From Embleya hyalina (lineage in GTDB: Bacteria; Actinomycetota; Actinomycetes; Streptomycetales; Streptomycetaceae), in assembly GCF_003967355.1 (NCBI RefSeq), contig NZ_BIFH01000016.1:186001-250000 (forward strand): 64,000 bases of DNA, in the 5' to 3' direction. The translations under genes were made by a program, and so were the position numbers. This document shows, piece by piece, positions 19,450 through 27,222 of the stretch. The notes beneath the pieces were generated by a model. It was given only the letters and a program-made list of their open reading frames with translations. It ran no database searches and was not told where the DNA came from. Position 1 is the stretch's first letter. Each line of letters begins with the position of its first letter.

Positions 19450-21582
19450 TCAGCCGCTGACGCTCTCCCGACCGTTCTCGATGTGACCGGCCAGACGTCG
19501 GACGAAGCCGTCGGCGCCCTCGATGGTCACCGTGACGTCGTACCAGCCGTCGGCCGAGCCCGTCGACCAGTGCACCGTGCGGTCGCGGCCGGGCTTGAGA
19601 GTGATCGTACGCTCGCGGTCGGAGCAGCCCTGCCCGTAGGCGTTGGGGGTGAGCTTGAAGGTCACCGACTGCTTGCCGTGGTTGACCAGTTCGAGGTCGA
19701 GCATGCGCCCGGTGGAGCGTACCCGCGAGGTGACCTCGGCGCCCGCCCCGGGCGTGGTCGGCGCGATCGCCCCGGCGAACTCGCGGCGGAAGCCGTTCGG
19801 GCCGACCAGCGTCAGGTCGTAGTGCTCGCCCTTGAGCGCGATCGTGTCCGAGCGCCGGCCGCGCACGTCGTAGTGCTTCGGCTTGGCCAGGTCCCCGGAG
19901 TACGGGAACAGTTGCAGGTGCACGCTGGACTGCCCGCCGTTGGCGAGGTCGAGCGTCAGCGTGCGCTTGGAGGCGTCCAGCCGCGCGGAGGCGTCCGGCT
20001 GGTACGGCAGCGGCCTGGCCGGGCGGCGACCGCGCTCCGGCTCGGGCAGCTTCTGGTTCGCCGGCGGCGCGGGCCGCCAGCGCGAGGTGAACGCGGGGGC
20101 CGGGGCCGGGCGCGGCGGTACCTGCGAGCGGCGGGCCCGGTCGAAGTCGAACGCGCCGGTCAGGTCGCCGGACACGGTCCGCCGCCAGGCGCTGATGTCG
20201 GGCGCGCGCACGCCGGTCCAGGTCTCCAGGAACCGGGTCACCGAGGTGTGGTCGAAGATCTCCGACGAGACGTAGCCGCCGACCGTCCACGGCGACACGA
20301 TCATCATCGGCACGCGCGCGCCGAAGCCGATGGGCAGCCCGTTGTAGTACTCGTCGGTGACCTCCGCCGGCGGGCAGGGCGCCGGCACGTGGTCGAAGAA
20401 GCCGTCGTTCTCGTCGAACGTGAGCAGCACGACGGTCGAGTCCCAGATCTCCCGGTTGGACGCGATCGCGTCGAGCACCTGGTAGGTGATCGTCGCGCTG
20501 GCGGCGGGCGAGGAGGCGCTCGGGTGCTCGGAGTCGGCGGCGGAGGGCACCAGGTAGGACACCTCGGGCAGGGTCCCCGCCGCGATGTCGGCGCGCAGCG
20601 CGTCGGCGAGCGAGTGCGGGCGGCCGCGGCGCAGGCCGCGTTCGTAGAGCACCCGCTCGGCGGGCGAGAGCGTGGCGACGCCCTGTTCCAGCTTGGCCAG
20701 CATGGCGTCCTGCTCGGCGGCGGGCACGCCGGCGAGCTTGCCGTAGAACGAGTCCAGGCTCTTGAAGCCGCCGGCCGCGGCGAGCGCCTTGCGCGCGACC
20801 TGCTTGAACGAGACGTAGAACTCCAGGTTGTTGTCCTGGTAGTTGTCCCACTCCTGGTAGACCTTCCAGGACCGGCCCGCGCGCTGCAGCTCCTCGGCGT
20901 AGGTGGTCCAGGAGTAGCCGGCGTGGGTGTCCTCGGAGTACGCGGCGTTGTCGATCGCCCGTCGCGTGGTGCTGCCCGGCTCGTAGCCGGTGTAGCCGCT
21001 GACCAGGTAGTTGCGGTTGGGCGAGGTGGACGACGGCAGCGCGCAGTGGTACGCGTCGCAGATCGTGAAGGTGTCCGCCAGTTCGTAGTGGAACGGCAGG
21101 TCGGTGCGGTCGTAGAAGGCCATCGTGGCGGGCGACTTGGCGCCGATCCAGCCGTCGTTCCAGCCGTCGTTCCAGGCCTTGTGGCCGCCGTCCCAGCTGT
21201 GGTCGAGCGCGCCGATGTACTGGAGGTCCTTCGACGCGTCCTGGGCTGCCTTGCGCACCGGGAAGGGCAGGACGTGGCCGGCCGTGCCGCCGGGCTGCTC
21301 GAACACGCTGCCGCCGTCGCGCAGGCGGATCGCGTTGCGGTCGCCGAAGCCCCGGACGCCGCGCAGCGTGCCGTAGTAGTGGTCGAAGGAGCGATTCTCC
21401 TGGACCAGTACGACCACGTGCTTGATCGCCTTCAACCCGCCGCGCCGGGGCGGGGAGGCGAGGGCCTGCTGGACGGACGGCGGCAGGAGGGAGCCGGCGA
21501 CGGCGAGACCCGCGCCGCCCGCGCCGAGTTGGAACAGGCGGCGGCGGGATACGCCGGAGGGAGGCTGGGGGGAGGCCGACAC
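19450..21582 (-). CDS. Phosphocholine-specific phospholipase C, Tat-exported
   Basis: This 710-aa protein starts with a twin-arginine signal (RRRLFQLGAGGAGLAVAG at about residues 13-30). The catalytic part of the alkaline-phosphatase-like phospholipase C family is present: HVVVLVQENRSFDHYYGTLRG, PFHYELADTFTICDAYHC, VVLLTFDENDGFFDHVPAP and RVPMMIVSPWTVGGYVSSEIFDHTSVTRFLE. Two C-terminal DUF756-like beta domains follow (FRREFAGA and MLDLELVNHGKQSVTF). The enzyme hydrolyses phosphatidylcholine and sphingomyelin outside the cell. GTG 21582 has AAGGGC upstream. It is alone on this strand, convergent with snpA. Length and domains match the family well. Confidence 0.92.
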   Translation of the reverse strand: MSASPQPPSGVSRRRLFQLGAGGAGLAVAGSLLPPSVQQALASPPRRGGLKAIKHVVVLVQENRSFDHYYGTLRGVRGFGDRNAIRLRDGGSVFEQPGGTAGHVLPFPVRKAAQDASKDLQYIGALDHSWDGGHKAWNDGWNDGWIGAKSPATMAFYDRTDLPFHYELADTFTICDAYHCALPSSTSPNRNYLVSGYTGYEPGSTTRRAIDNAAYSEDTHAGYSWTTYAEELQRAGRSWKVYQEWDNYQDNNLEFYVSFKQVARKALAAAGGFKSLDSFYGKLAGVPAAEQDAMLAKLEQGVATLSPAERVLYERGLRRGRPHSLADALRADIAAGTLPEVSYLVPSAADSEHPSASSPAASATITYQVLDAIASNREIWDSTVVLLTFDENDGFFDHVPAPCPPAEVTDEYYNGLPIGFGARVPMMIVSPWTVGGYVSSEIFDHTSVTRFLETWTGVRAPDISAWRRTVSGDLTGAFDFDRARRSQVPPRPAPAPAFTSRWRPAPPANQKLPEPERGRRPARPLPYQPDASARLDASKRTLTLDLANGGQSSVHLQLFPYSGDLAKPKHYDVRGRRSDTIALKGEHYDLTLVGPNGFRREFAGAIAPTTPGAGAEVTSRVRSTGRMLDLELVNHGKQSVTFKLTPNAYGQGCSDRERTITLKPGRDRTVHWSTGSADGWYDVTVTIEGADGFVRRLAGHIENGRESVSG

Positions 21583-21904
21583 GAAATGCCCTTTCGAGGA
21601 CGCGGAGAGCCGGACGCTCGCGCCTGTCGACGGGGGTCGGCGGTGCGGGCCCGGCGGGGGGCGGACGTACGCAGTTCATCGCCCCGCGCCCTACCGGGGA
21701 GCGGATCGCGGGTGACGGGCAGGCGAACATCCGCCGGCCCGAAGACCGGCGACCCGCCGCCCGGCGACCGACCGTCACACCGGAAGGCCCGCCACGCCCC
21801 CGCATCACACATGGCGTACACCCACCCCTTCGGGCCTGGCGGGAAGGAGGCCCGGTGGAGGGGGCGCGGTGGGAAGGGGCCCGCTGGGAAGGATCCGGTG
21901 GGGA

Positions 21905-22100
21905 GAGCCTGACGGGAAAGGGGCCGGTGGGGAGAGGCCGGTGGGGAGAGGCCGGTGGAGAGAGGCCGGTGGAGAGAGGCCGGTGGAGAGAGGCCGGTGG
22001 AGAGAGGCCGGCGGGAAAGGGGCCGGCGGGAAAGGGGCTGGAGGGGAGAGCCCGGTGGGGAGAGGCCCATGGAGAGAGCCCGGCGGGAAGGTGGCCGGTG
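21905..22100. repeat. 14-bp G-rich tandem repeats
   Basis: Units such as GGCCGGTGGAGAGA and GGCCGGTGGGGAGA repeat at least six times in perfect 14-bp register, flanked by degenerate copies. The region is intergenic, upstream of the phospholipase C gene, and has no coding signature. Reverse frames encode only Pro/Ser-rich repeats. Confidence 0.75.
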
Positions 22101-22373
22101 GGGAGGACCCGTGGGAGCCGGCCGGTGGGGGGAGGCGAGACGGGGATGGGCTCGCTGTGGAGGGGCATGGCGGTGCGCGAGTGGTGGGGATCTCCGGGCG
22201 CATCGGTCGGTGGCTCGGTGGCGCCCATGTCGTGGTTGCCGACGTGCCGGCCCGGGACGTGCCGGCTCGCACGGCGGCGTGGGCCGTGCCGGGTGCGGTG
22301 GTCCACCTGCCTGCGGCCGTTCCGGCCCGGATGGTTCCGGCCGAGCCGGGTCGGGCCGTCAGTGGCGCACCCG

Positions 22374-22945
22374 GATCCGGCGACCTCCCGGTGCCGGCTC
22401 GGGCGGGGTCGGCGGGTCCGGGTCGGCCGTCAGCGGCTCACCGGGACCCGGACGCGCAGGGGCGGTGGTCGTGTGCGTGGCGCGAGTTGTCGTTCTCGGG
22501 CCGTCGGCTCGGCCGGGGTGTGGGCTGTTCCTGTGGCATGGACTCCTCCTCCGCCCCGGATCCGGCGACCTCCCGGTGCCGGCTCGGGCGGGGGCGGCGG
22601 GTCCGGGTCGGCCGTCAGCGGCTCACCGGGACCCGGACGCGCAGGGGCGGTGGTCGTGTGTGTGGCGCGAGTTGTCGTTCTCGGGTCGTCGGCTCGTCCG
22701 GGGTGTGGGCTGTTCCTGTGGCACGGACTCCTCTTCCGCCCCGGATCCGGCGACCTCCCGGTGCCGGCTCGGATCGGCTATGGGCCGACTGGGCGGGGTC
22801 GACGGGTCCGGGCGGCCGTCGCCGGCTCACCCGGACCCGGACCCGGACCCGGCGCGGGAGGTGGTCGTGTGCGTGGTGTGCGTTGTCGTTCTCAGGTGGT
22901 CGGCTCGGTCGGGGGTGTGGGCTGTTCCTTCGGCGCGGACTCCGC
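22374..22945. repeat. Three ~184-bp tandem repeats reaching into a gene's 3' end
   Basis: Units begin with GGATCCGGCGACCTCC at 22374, 22558 and 22743 (spacing 184 and 185 bp). The first two copies are nearly identical; the third is more divergent and runs into the last ~17 codons of the winged-helix-like gene on the minus strand (stop at 22892). The matching part of copies 1 and 2 reads like an altered C-terminus (QEQPTP). I infer tandem duplication of the gene's 3' end and its downstream DNA. Confidence 0.8.
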
Positions 22946-24409
22946 CTCTGCGGCGGCTGCCGCCTTGGCCGCCGCCTGGAGGGTCTGTACCGGGGTGTTC
23001 GTGCGCAGGGCCTCGACGAAGATCAGCTGATCCGGGTCGAGCCGGGCGTGCAGCATGCCCTCTTCGACGTGGGCCTCGGTCAGCCAGCCCTCGGCCACCA
23101 GCACCTCGGCCGCCGCCGTCGCCTCCTCCGGGGTGCTCGCGGTGAGGCCGGCGAGGAAGTCGAGATCGGCCCGGGCCGCACCGTGCGCGTCGCAGTGCGA
23201 GGTGATGCCGAGTGCGGCCAGTCGTACCCGCGCCGGTTGTTTGCGGAGCTTCTTGTGCGCGATCAGCCGGGCCACCCAGCCCGACGACCGGGTCCGGGGC
23301 AGCTTGCCCAGGGTGAACCCCTCCACGCCGGGGACGCCGCAGCCGACCGGGTCCTCCTCGGTGGCCAGCAGGTCATCGACGTCGACGCTGAGCCAGCCGG
23401 ACTCGGTCAACTCGCCGACCGCCGACTCCGCCTCCTTGCCGCACACGCCGCGCAGGTCGGGGCCGGTCAGGTTGGCGACGCCGGTGCCCACCCCGCGCAA
23501 CAGGCAGACCAGCGCGAGCAGTCGGGCCACGGGCGCGGTGCCCGGGGCGGTGCGGCCGATGTAGGTCAGTGCGCCGCGCACCGGCTCGCCCAACCCGCTC
23601 ACCGCCCAGTGCCCGCCGGGCTCCGCGCCGGGGCGGGCGCTCTCCCACGGGATGCCCCGCTGCTGGGCCAACTGCTGCAACGTCGTCTCGTGCGCCCGGC
23701 GGGCCCGCTCCGCCTCGGCCCGGACCAGCCCCGTGCCCAGCGGATACGGCACCTCGGCCCACACCGCGAGCGCGGCGGCCTTGCGCTTGGTCAACTCGGC
23801 GACCACCGTCAGATCGGCCACCCCGGAGGCCTGATGCGCCCGGAAACCCTCGACGATCGAGGTGAGTTCGGCCAGCAGCGCGTCCGGCAGCCCCGGCGGC
23901 ACGGTCAGCACGCCGAAGCGCCGCAGCCCGGTCTGCTCGCCGTCCCTGGCGCCCTTCTGCTCACGCGGCCGACGGGCCTCCTTCGACAGCCGAGGCTCCG
24001 GCACGGGCCGCGCGCCGCGGGCCTGTTCGGGCACGGCCCCGGGCCCGACCGGTTCGCGCAACTCCGGCATGGTCGGCGACATCGGGCGCGGCAGCACCGG
24101 TTTGGCGGCGCCCTCCGTCGTGCTCCGGCCGGCCACGGACACCTCGATCGGCCCGTCGAGCCCGACCGAGGCCAACGGTGGGGACAGGGCGAGCAGACCG
24201 CTGTCGACCAGATCGCCGGCGATGCTCATCGCACTGCGCGAGCCGATCGTGCGCCCGTTGGGCCCGGCCAGTCCGGCCACCTCCCGGATGGTGACGGTCT
24301 GGCCTGCCGCGGCTGCCGCGGCGAACAGGGCGAACACCCGCAATTCCACCGGGGCCATACGATTCACATCCATCGAGCCGACCCTGGCGGCACGCGTCTT
24401 CAGAGGCAT
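22892..24409 (-). CDS. Hypothetical protein with winged-helix-like N-terminus
   Basis: This ~505-aa protein of unknown family has an N-terminal segment that reads like a winged helix (MAPVELRVFALFAAAAAAGQTVTIREVAGLAG, then RSAMSIAGDLVDSGLLAL), a Pro/Arg-rich linker (about residues 95-175), and a C-terminal half of mixed helices including WLSVDVDDLLATEEDPVG and VRLAALGITSHCDAHG. No catalytic or membrane motif is visible. ATG 24409 is preceded by TAGACA at 7 nt, fitting a leaderless transcript; ATG 24373 is an alternative. It lies 182 bp downstream of the second NACHT gene on the same strand, so it may be functionally linked. Its last codons are part of the 184-bp repeats. Confidence 0.65.
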   Translation of the reverse strand: MPLKTRAARVGSMDVNRMAPVELRVFALFAAAAAAGQTVTIREVAGLAGPNGRTIGSRSAMSIAGDLVDSGLLALSPPLASVGLDGPIEVSVAGRSTTEGAAKPVLPRPMSPTMPELREPVGPGAVPEQARGARPVPEPRLSKEARRPREQKGARDGEQTGLRRFGVLTVPPGLPDALLAELTSIVEGFRAHQASGVADLTVVAELTKRKAAALAVWAEVPYPLGTGLVRAEAERARRAHETTLQQLAQQRGIPWESARPGAEPGGHWAVSGLGEPVRGALTYIGRTAPGTAPVARLLALVCLLRGVGTGVANLTGPDLRGVCGKEAESAVGELTESGWLSVDVDDLLATEEDPVGCGVPGVEGFTLGKLPRTRSSGWVARLIAHKKLRKQPARVRLAALGITSHCDAHGAARADLDFLAGLTASTPEEATAAAEVLVAEGWLTEAHVEEGMLHARLDPDQLIFVEALRTNTPVQTLQAAAKAAAAAEAESAPKEQPTPPTEPTT

Positions 24410-24591
24410 GCCCCCTTGTCTACCGCACCGAGCCCGGGCCCGAAGCCCCATTCGAGCCCAACACCCGAAAGGACTAACCGAACACCCCGCAAACAATCCG
24501 AGAACTTTGCGGTCCACCCGGACCCGATTGCCGCGCCGAGCAGCCGGAACGCCCAATTTCCTTGCCTCAGCCGCCTGTTGCTCCTCCGGTG

Positions 24592-27222
24592 TCACCAATC
24601 CCACGAACGCGCGTGCGCGCCGCTGACCCGATAGGGCGTGGAGCCCAGCACGGGATATCGACCTTCATCATCCAGATTGATCCGCGCCCGGTGACGGCGC
24701 AGCGGCACCAGGTCCACGGGCACGGTGCGCAGCGGGGACACGTCGTCGACCGGGTCGATGGTCAGCAGGACACTGGTCAGCTCGGGCAGTCGATTGATCT
24801 CGTTGAGATTGCGCGGCGGCTCGTCGCAGATCAGCCACAGGTGGGTCAGGGTCTTCGTCGTACGCAACGGCCGCAGGTCGGGAACCGTGTCGCGGATGGC
24901 GATGGACAGCCTGGTCAGCCCGGGGATCTCGCTCAGCGCCGCCATCTCGCGCATGCCCTCGACGCGCAACGTGTGCACGTTCCGGGCGTGCCGCAGGGCG
25001 CGGGCGGTCTCCGCCCGGTAGACGGTGAGCGGGACGGTGACCCGCAATCGGGAGAGGACGAGTCTGCCGTAGATCTCCGGATCGAAGTCGTGCCAGATGC
25101 GGAGGAGGTAGCGCTGCATGGATTCGCCGGCGTTGGGCGCGAAGCGGGCGATGAACTGCATCGCGGCCTCGGTGCCGACCGACGCCGCGGTGGCGACGGT
25201 CGCGATCCTGGCGTCGTCGTCGAGGTATTCCGGGCCCTGCAGCAGGTCCAGGACGGGTTCGCCCAGGCCGGCCAGTCGTTTCGCCTGGTCCAGCGTTCTC
25301 GGCGGCAACATCGTGCGGGTGCGGCTGGTGATCACCTCGCGGAGCTGCGGATCGAGTACGGGGGCGTTGCCCAGGCACTCGGCCGCGAGCAGCAGGAGGT
25401 AGTGGTCGCGCCGGCGCCAGTTCGCCCGCCGCAGCAGGCCGCGCAGCAGCCGGTTGCGCTCCTGTTCGCGGGCGTGGCCGACGGCCATCACGAAGACCTC
25501 CCGCCAGGTGTCCAGGTGCGCGTTGCGGATCAGCAGGGCGTGCGCGTGCTCCTCCAGCGCCTGTCGGGCGGCCAGGTAGTCCTGGAAGGTCCGGTGTACG
25601 AAGTCGACGCGTCCCGGGCTCGGTTCGCGCAACAGCCCGGTGCGGATCAGCAGGTGTCGGAACACCTGCGCGGGCGCGGTGTCGGTGATCGACATCCGGG
25701 ACATGAACTCGGCGATGCGGCGCACGGCCAGGTCCCGGTCGATCTCGGTGAGCTGGTCGCGGAGCATCCCGTACGCCAGTCGCTGGAGCAGCGCCTCCTG
25801 CTTGCGTTCGGCGATCCGTACGCCCTCGACGGCCCGCACGCCCTTGCGCTCGTCGCGGCGCACGAGCAGCATCTCCAGGGCCGCCTCGTACAACTTCATC
25901 CGGTCTTCGGGCAGTTGCATGCGCCGGTCGTGGTGCAGCGCGCACACCAGTGCGGCGAGCAGCGGGTTGGCGGCCAGTCGGCGCAGGTCGCTGCGGACGG
26001 TGAGCTTGTCGGCGAGGTCGTTCTCGTGGTGGTCGGGAAACGGTTCCCCGGCACGGAGCGCCGTCTCGCGCATCGCGTTGTGCCAGTGCGTGACGAACGC
26101 GCGCTGGTCGGTCAGGTTCATCGGGCGCAGTTCGAGGGACAGGAAATGCTCGTCGCGCAGCCAGTCGGCCGGCACGGCGGGTTGGCGGGAGGTGACGATG
26201 AAGCGCGAGCGGCCGTACTCCCGGGTGAGTCGGCGCAACCAGCGCACGTAGTGCGGCCGTACCTCGACGGGGAGTTCGTCGATGCCGTCGATCAACACCA
26301 GGGCCCGCCCGGCGAGGAGTACGGCGCTCACCCAGCCATGCGGCAGTTGCGGGCGCAGCGCGGCGCCGGTGGAGTCGAGGAATTCGTCGGGATCGGGTGG
26401 GCGGAGCGGGAAGTGCCGCAGCGGGAGGAAGAACGGCACACACCCGTTCCAGCCGGCCAGTTCGTCGGGGAATTCGGCGCGGGCCGCCCAGACCGCGAGG
26501 CGTTGCAGGAGCGTGGTCTTGCCGGAGCCCGCGTCGCCGCGGATCAGTGCGCGCTGCCGGCCCTGGAGGGCCTGTTCGATGGGTTGGGGCAGCAGGTAGG
26601 CGGGCTGGTCCACGTCGTGTGCGGTCAGGCTGATGTACGCGGTGGACATCGGGTAGTTGAACTTCCGCCGGTTGAGGGTGACGCCGAACAGTTCCAGCCG
26701 GTCGAGGGTGGCGGACACCTCGTCCAGGTAGCGGTGTTCGAAGTCGACGAAGTCCGGGGAGGCGGTGGGGCCGGTGCGCGCGGCATCGCCCGGGTCGGCG
26801 TCCGGACGCTCGCGGAGGTGGTCGAGCAGTTCGGCGCAGGCCAGTGCGAGCAGCGCCCGGGAGGCGGCGTGGATCCGGTCCGAACCGCCGGGCGGAACGG
26901 GACGGATGTGGTCGGCGAGAGTGGTCGGTGTCGTCCTGTCGGCGCGCAGGGCCGGGATCGGGCGGTCGGCGAGGTCGGCGAACGCGTCCCGGGCCTCTTC
27001 GCCCGCCAACAGCCAGGCCCGATCGCCGAGGTCGGCGAACTGCCGCCGGCGCAGATCCGCGCAGGCGAGGGTGAAGCGCCCGGGCAACCGGCGCAGGTCG
27101 GCGTAGCGGAACTCGTGCCGCTCGATGCCCAGCGCGGCGCACAGGTAGGGGAGGCCGCGGTCGAAGGCGACGCGGAGGAGGGCGAGGGACGGGTCGGCGG
27201 CGGTGGGTCGGTCGGGGGTCAC
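24592..27222 (-). CDS. NACHT-domain STAND NTPase with leucine-rich C-terminus
   Basis: This ~876-aa protein has an N-terminal helical region (residues 1-190, ending DRLELFGVTLNRRKF and YPMSTAYISLTA, typical of actinobacterial NACHT N-terminal helical modules), a NACHT NTPase with Walker A GDAGSGKTT (about 229-237), Walker B LVLIDGIDELP (about 308-318), the sensor-like RFIVTSRQP, and a winged-helix/superstructure with VDFVHRTFQDYLAARQAL. The C-terminal ~250 residues hold helical repeats and a few leucine-rich strands (LTRLSIAI, TLTHLWLICDE, LPELTSVLLTI). NACHT proteins are signal-transducing switches; several bacterial ones defend against phages. No effector domain is recognisable. The GTG 27222 overlaps the TGA of the upstream NACHT gene. 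Confidence 0.88.
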   Translation of the reverse strand: MTPDRPTAADPSLALLRVAFDRGLPYLCAALGIERHEFRYADLRRLPGRFTLACADLRRRQFADLGDRAWLLAGEEARDAFADLADRPIPALRADRTTPTTLADHIRPVPPGGSDRIHAASRALLALACAELLDHLRERPDADPGDAARTGPTASPDFVDFEHRYLDEVSATLDRLELFGVTLNRRKFNYPMSTAYISLTAHDVDQPAYLLPQPIEQALQGRQRALIRGDAGSGKTTLLQRLAVWAARAEFPDELAGWNGCVPFFLPLRHFPLRPPDPDEFLDSTGAALRPQLPHGWVSAVLLAGRALVLIDGIDELPVEVRPHYVRWLRRLTREYGRSRFIVTSRQPAVPADWLRDEHFLSLELRPMNLTDQRAFVTHWHNAMRETALRAGEPFPDHHENDLADKLTVRSDLRRLAANPLLAALVCALHHDRRMQLPEDRMKLYEAALEMLLVRRDERKGVRAVEGVRIAERKQEALLQRLAYGMLRDQLTEIDRDLAVRRIAEFMSRMSITDTAPAQVFRHLLIRTGLLREPSPGRVDFVHRTFQDYLAARQALEEHAHALLIRNAHLDTWREVFVMAVGHAREQERNRLLRGLLRRANWRRRDHYLLLLAAECLGNAPVLDPQLREVITSRTRTMLPPRTLDQAKRLAGLGEPVLDLLQGPEYLDDDARIATVATAASVGTEAAMQFIARFAPNAGESMQRYLLRIWHDFDPEIYGRLVLSRLRVTVPLTVYRAETARALRHARNVHTLRVEGMREMAALSEIPGLTRLSIAIRDTVPDLRPLRTTKTLTHLWLICDEPPRNLNEINRLPELTSVLLTIDPVDDVSPLRTVPVDLVPLRRHRARINLDDEGRYPVLGSTPYRVSGAHARSWDW

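Noticed and set aside
21905..22100. A CRISPR array candidate
   Set aside because: The repeat unit is 14 bp and directly adjacent without spacers, so it is a tandem array, not a CRISPR.
19175..22306. A 1043-residue open frame on the minus strand
   Set aside because: It overlaps the phospholipase C gene in another frame and is Arg/Pro-rich, so it is a GC-rich shadow.
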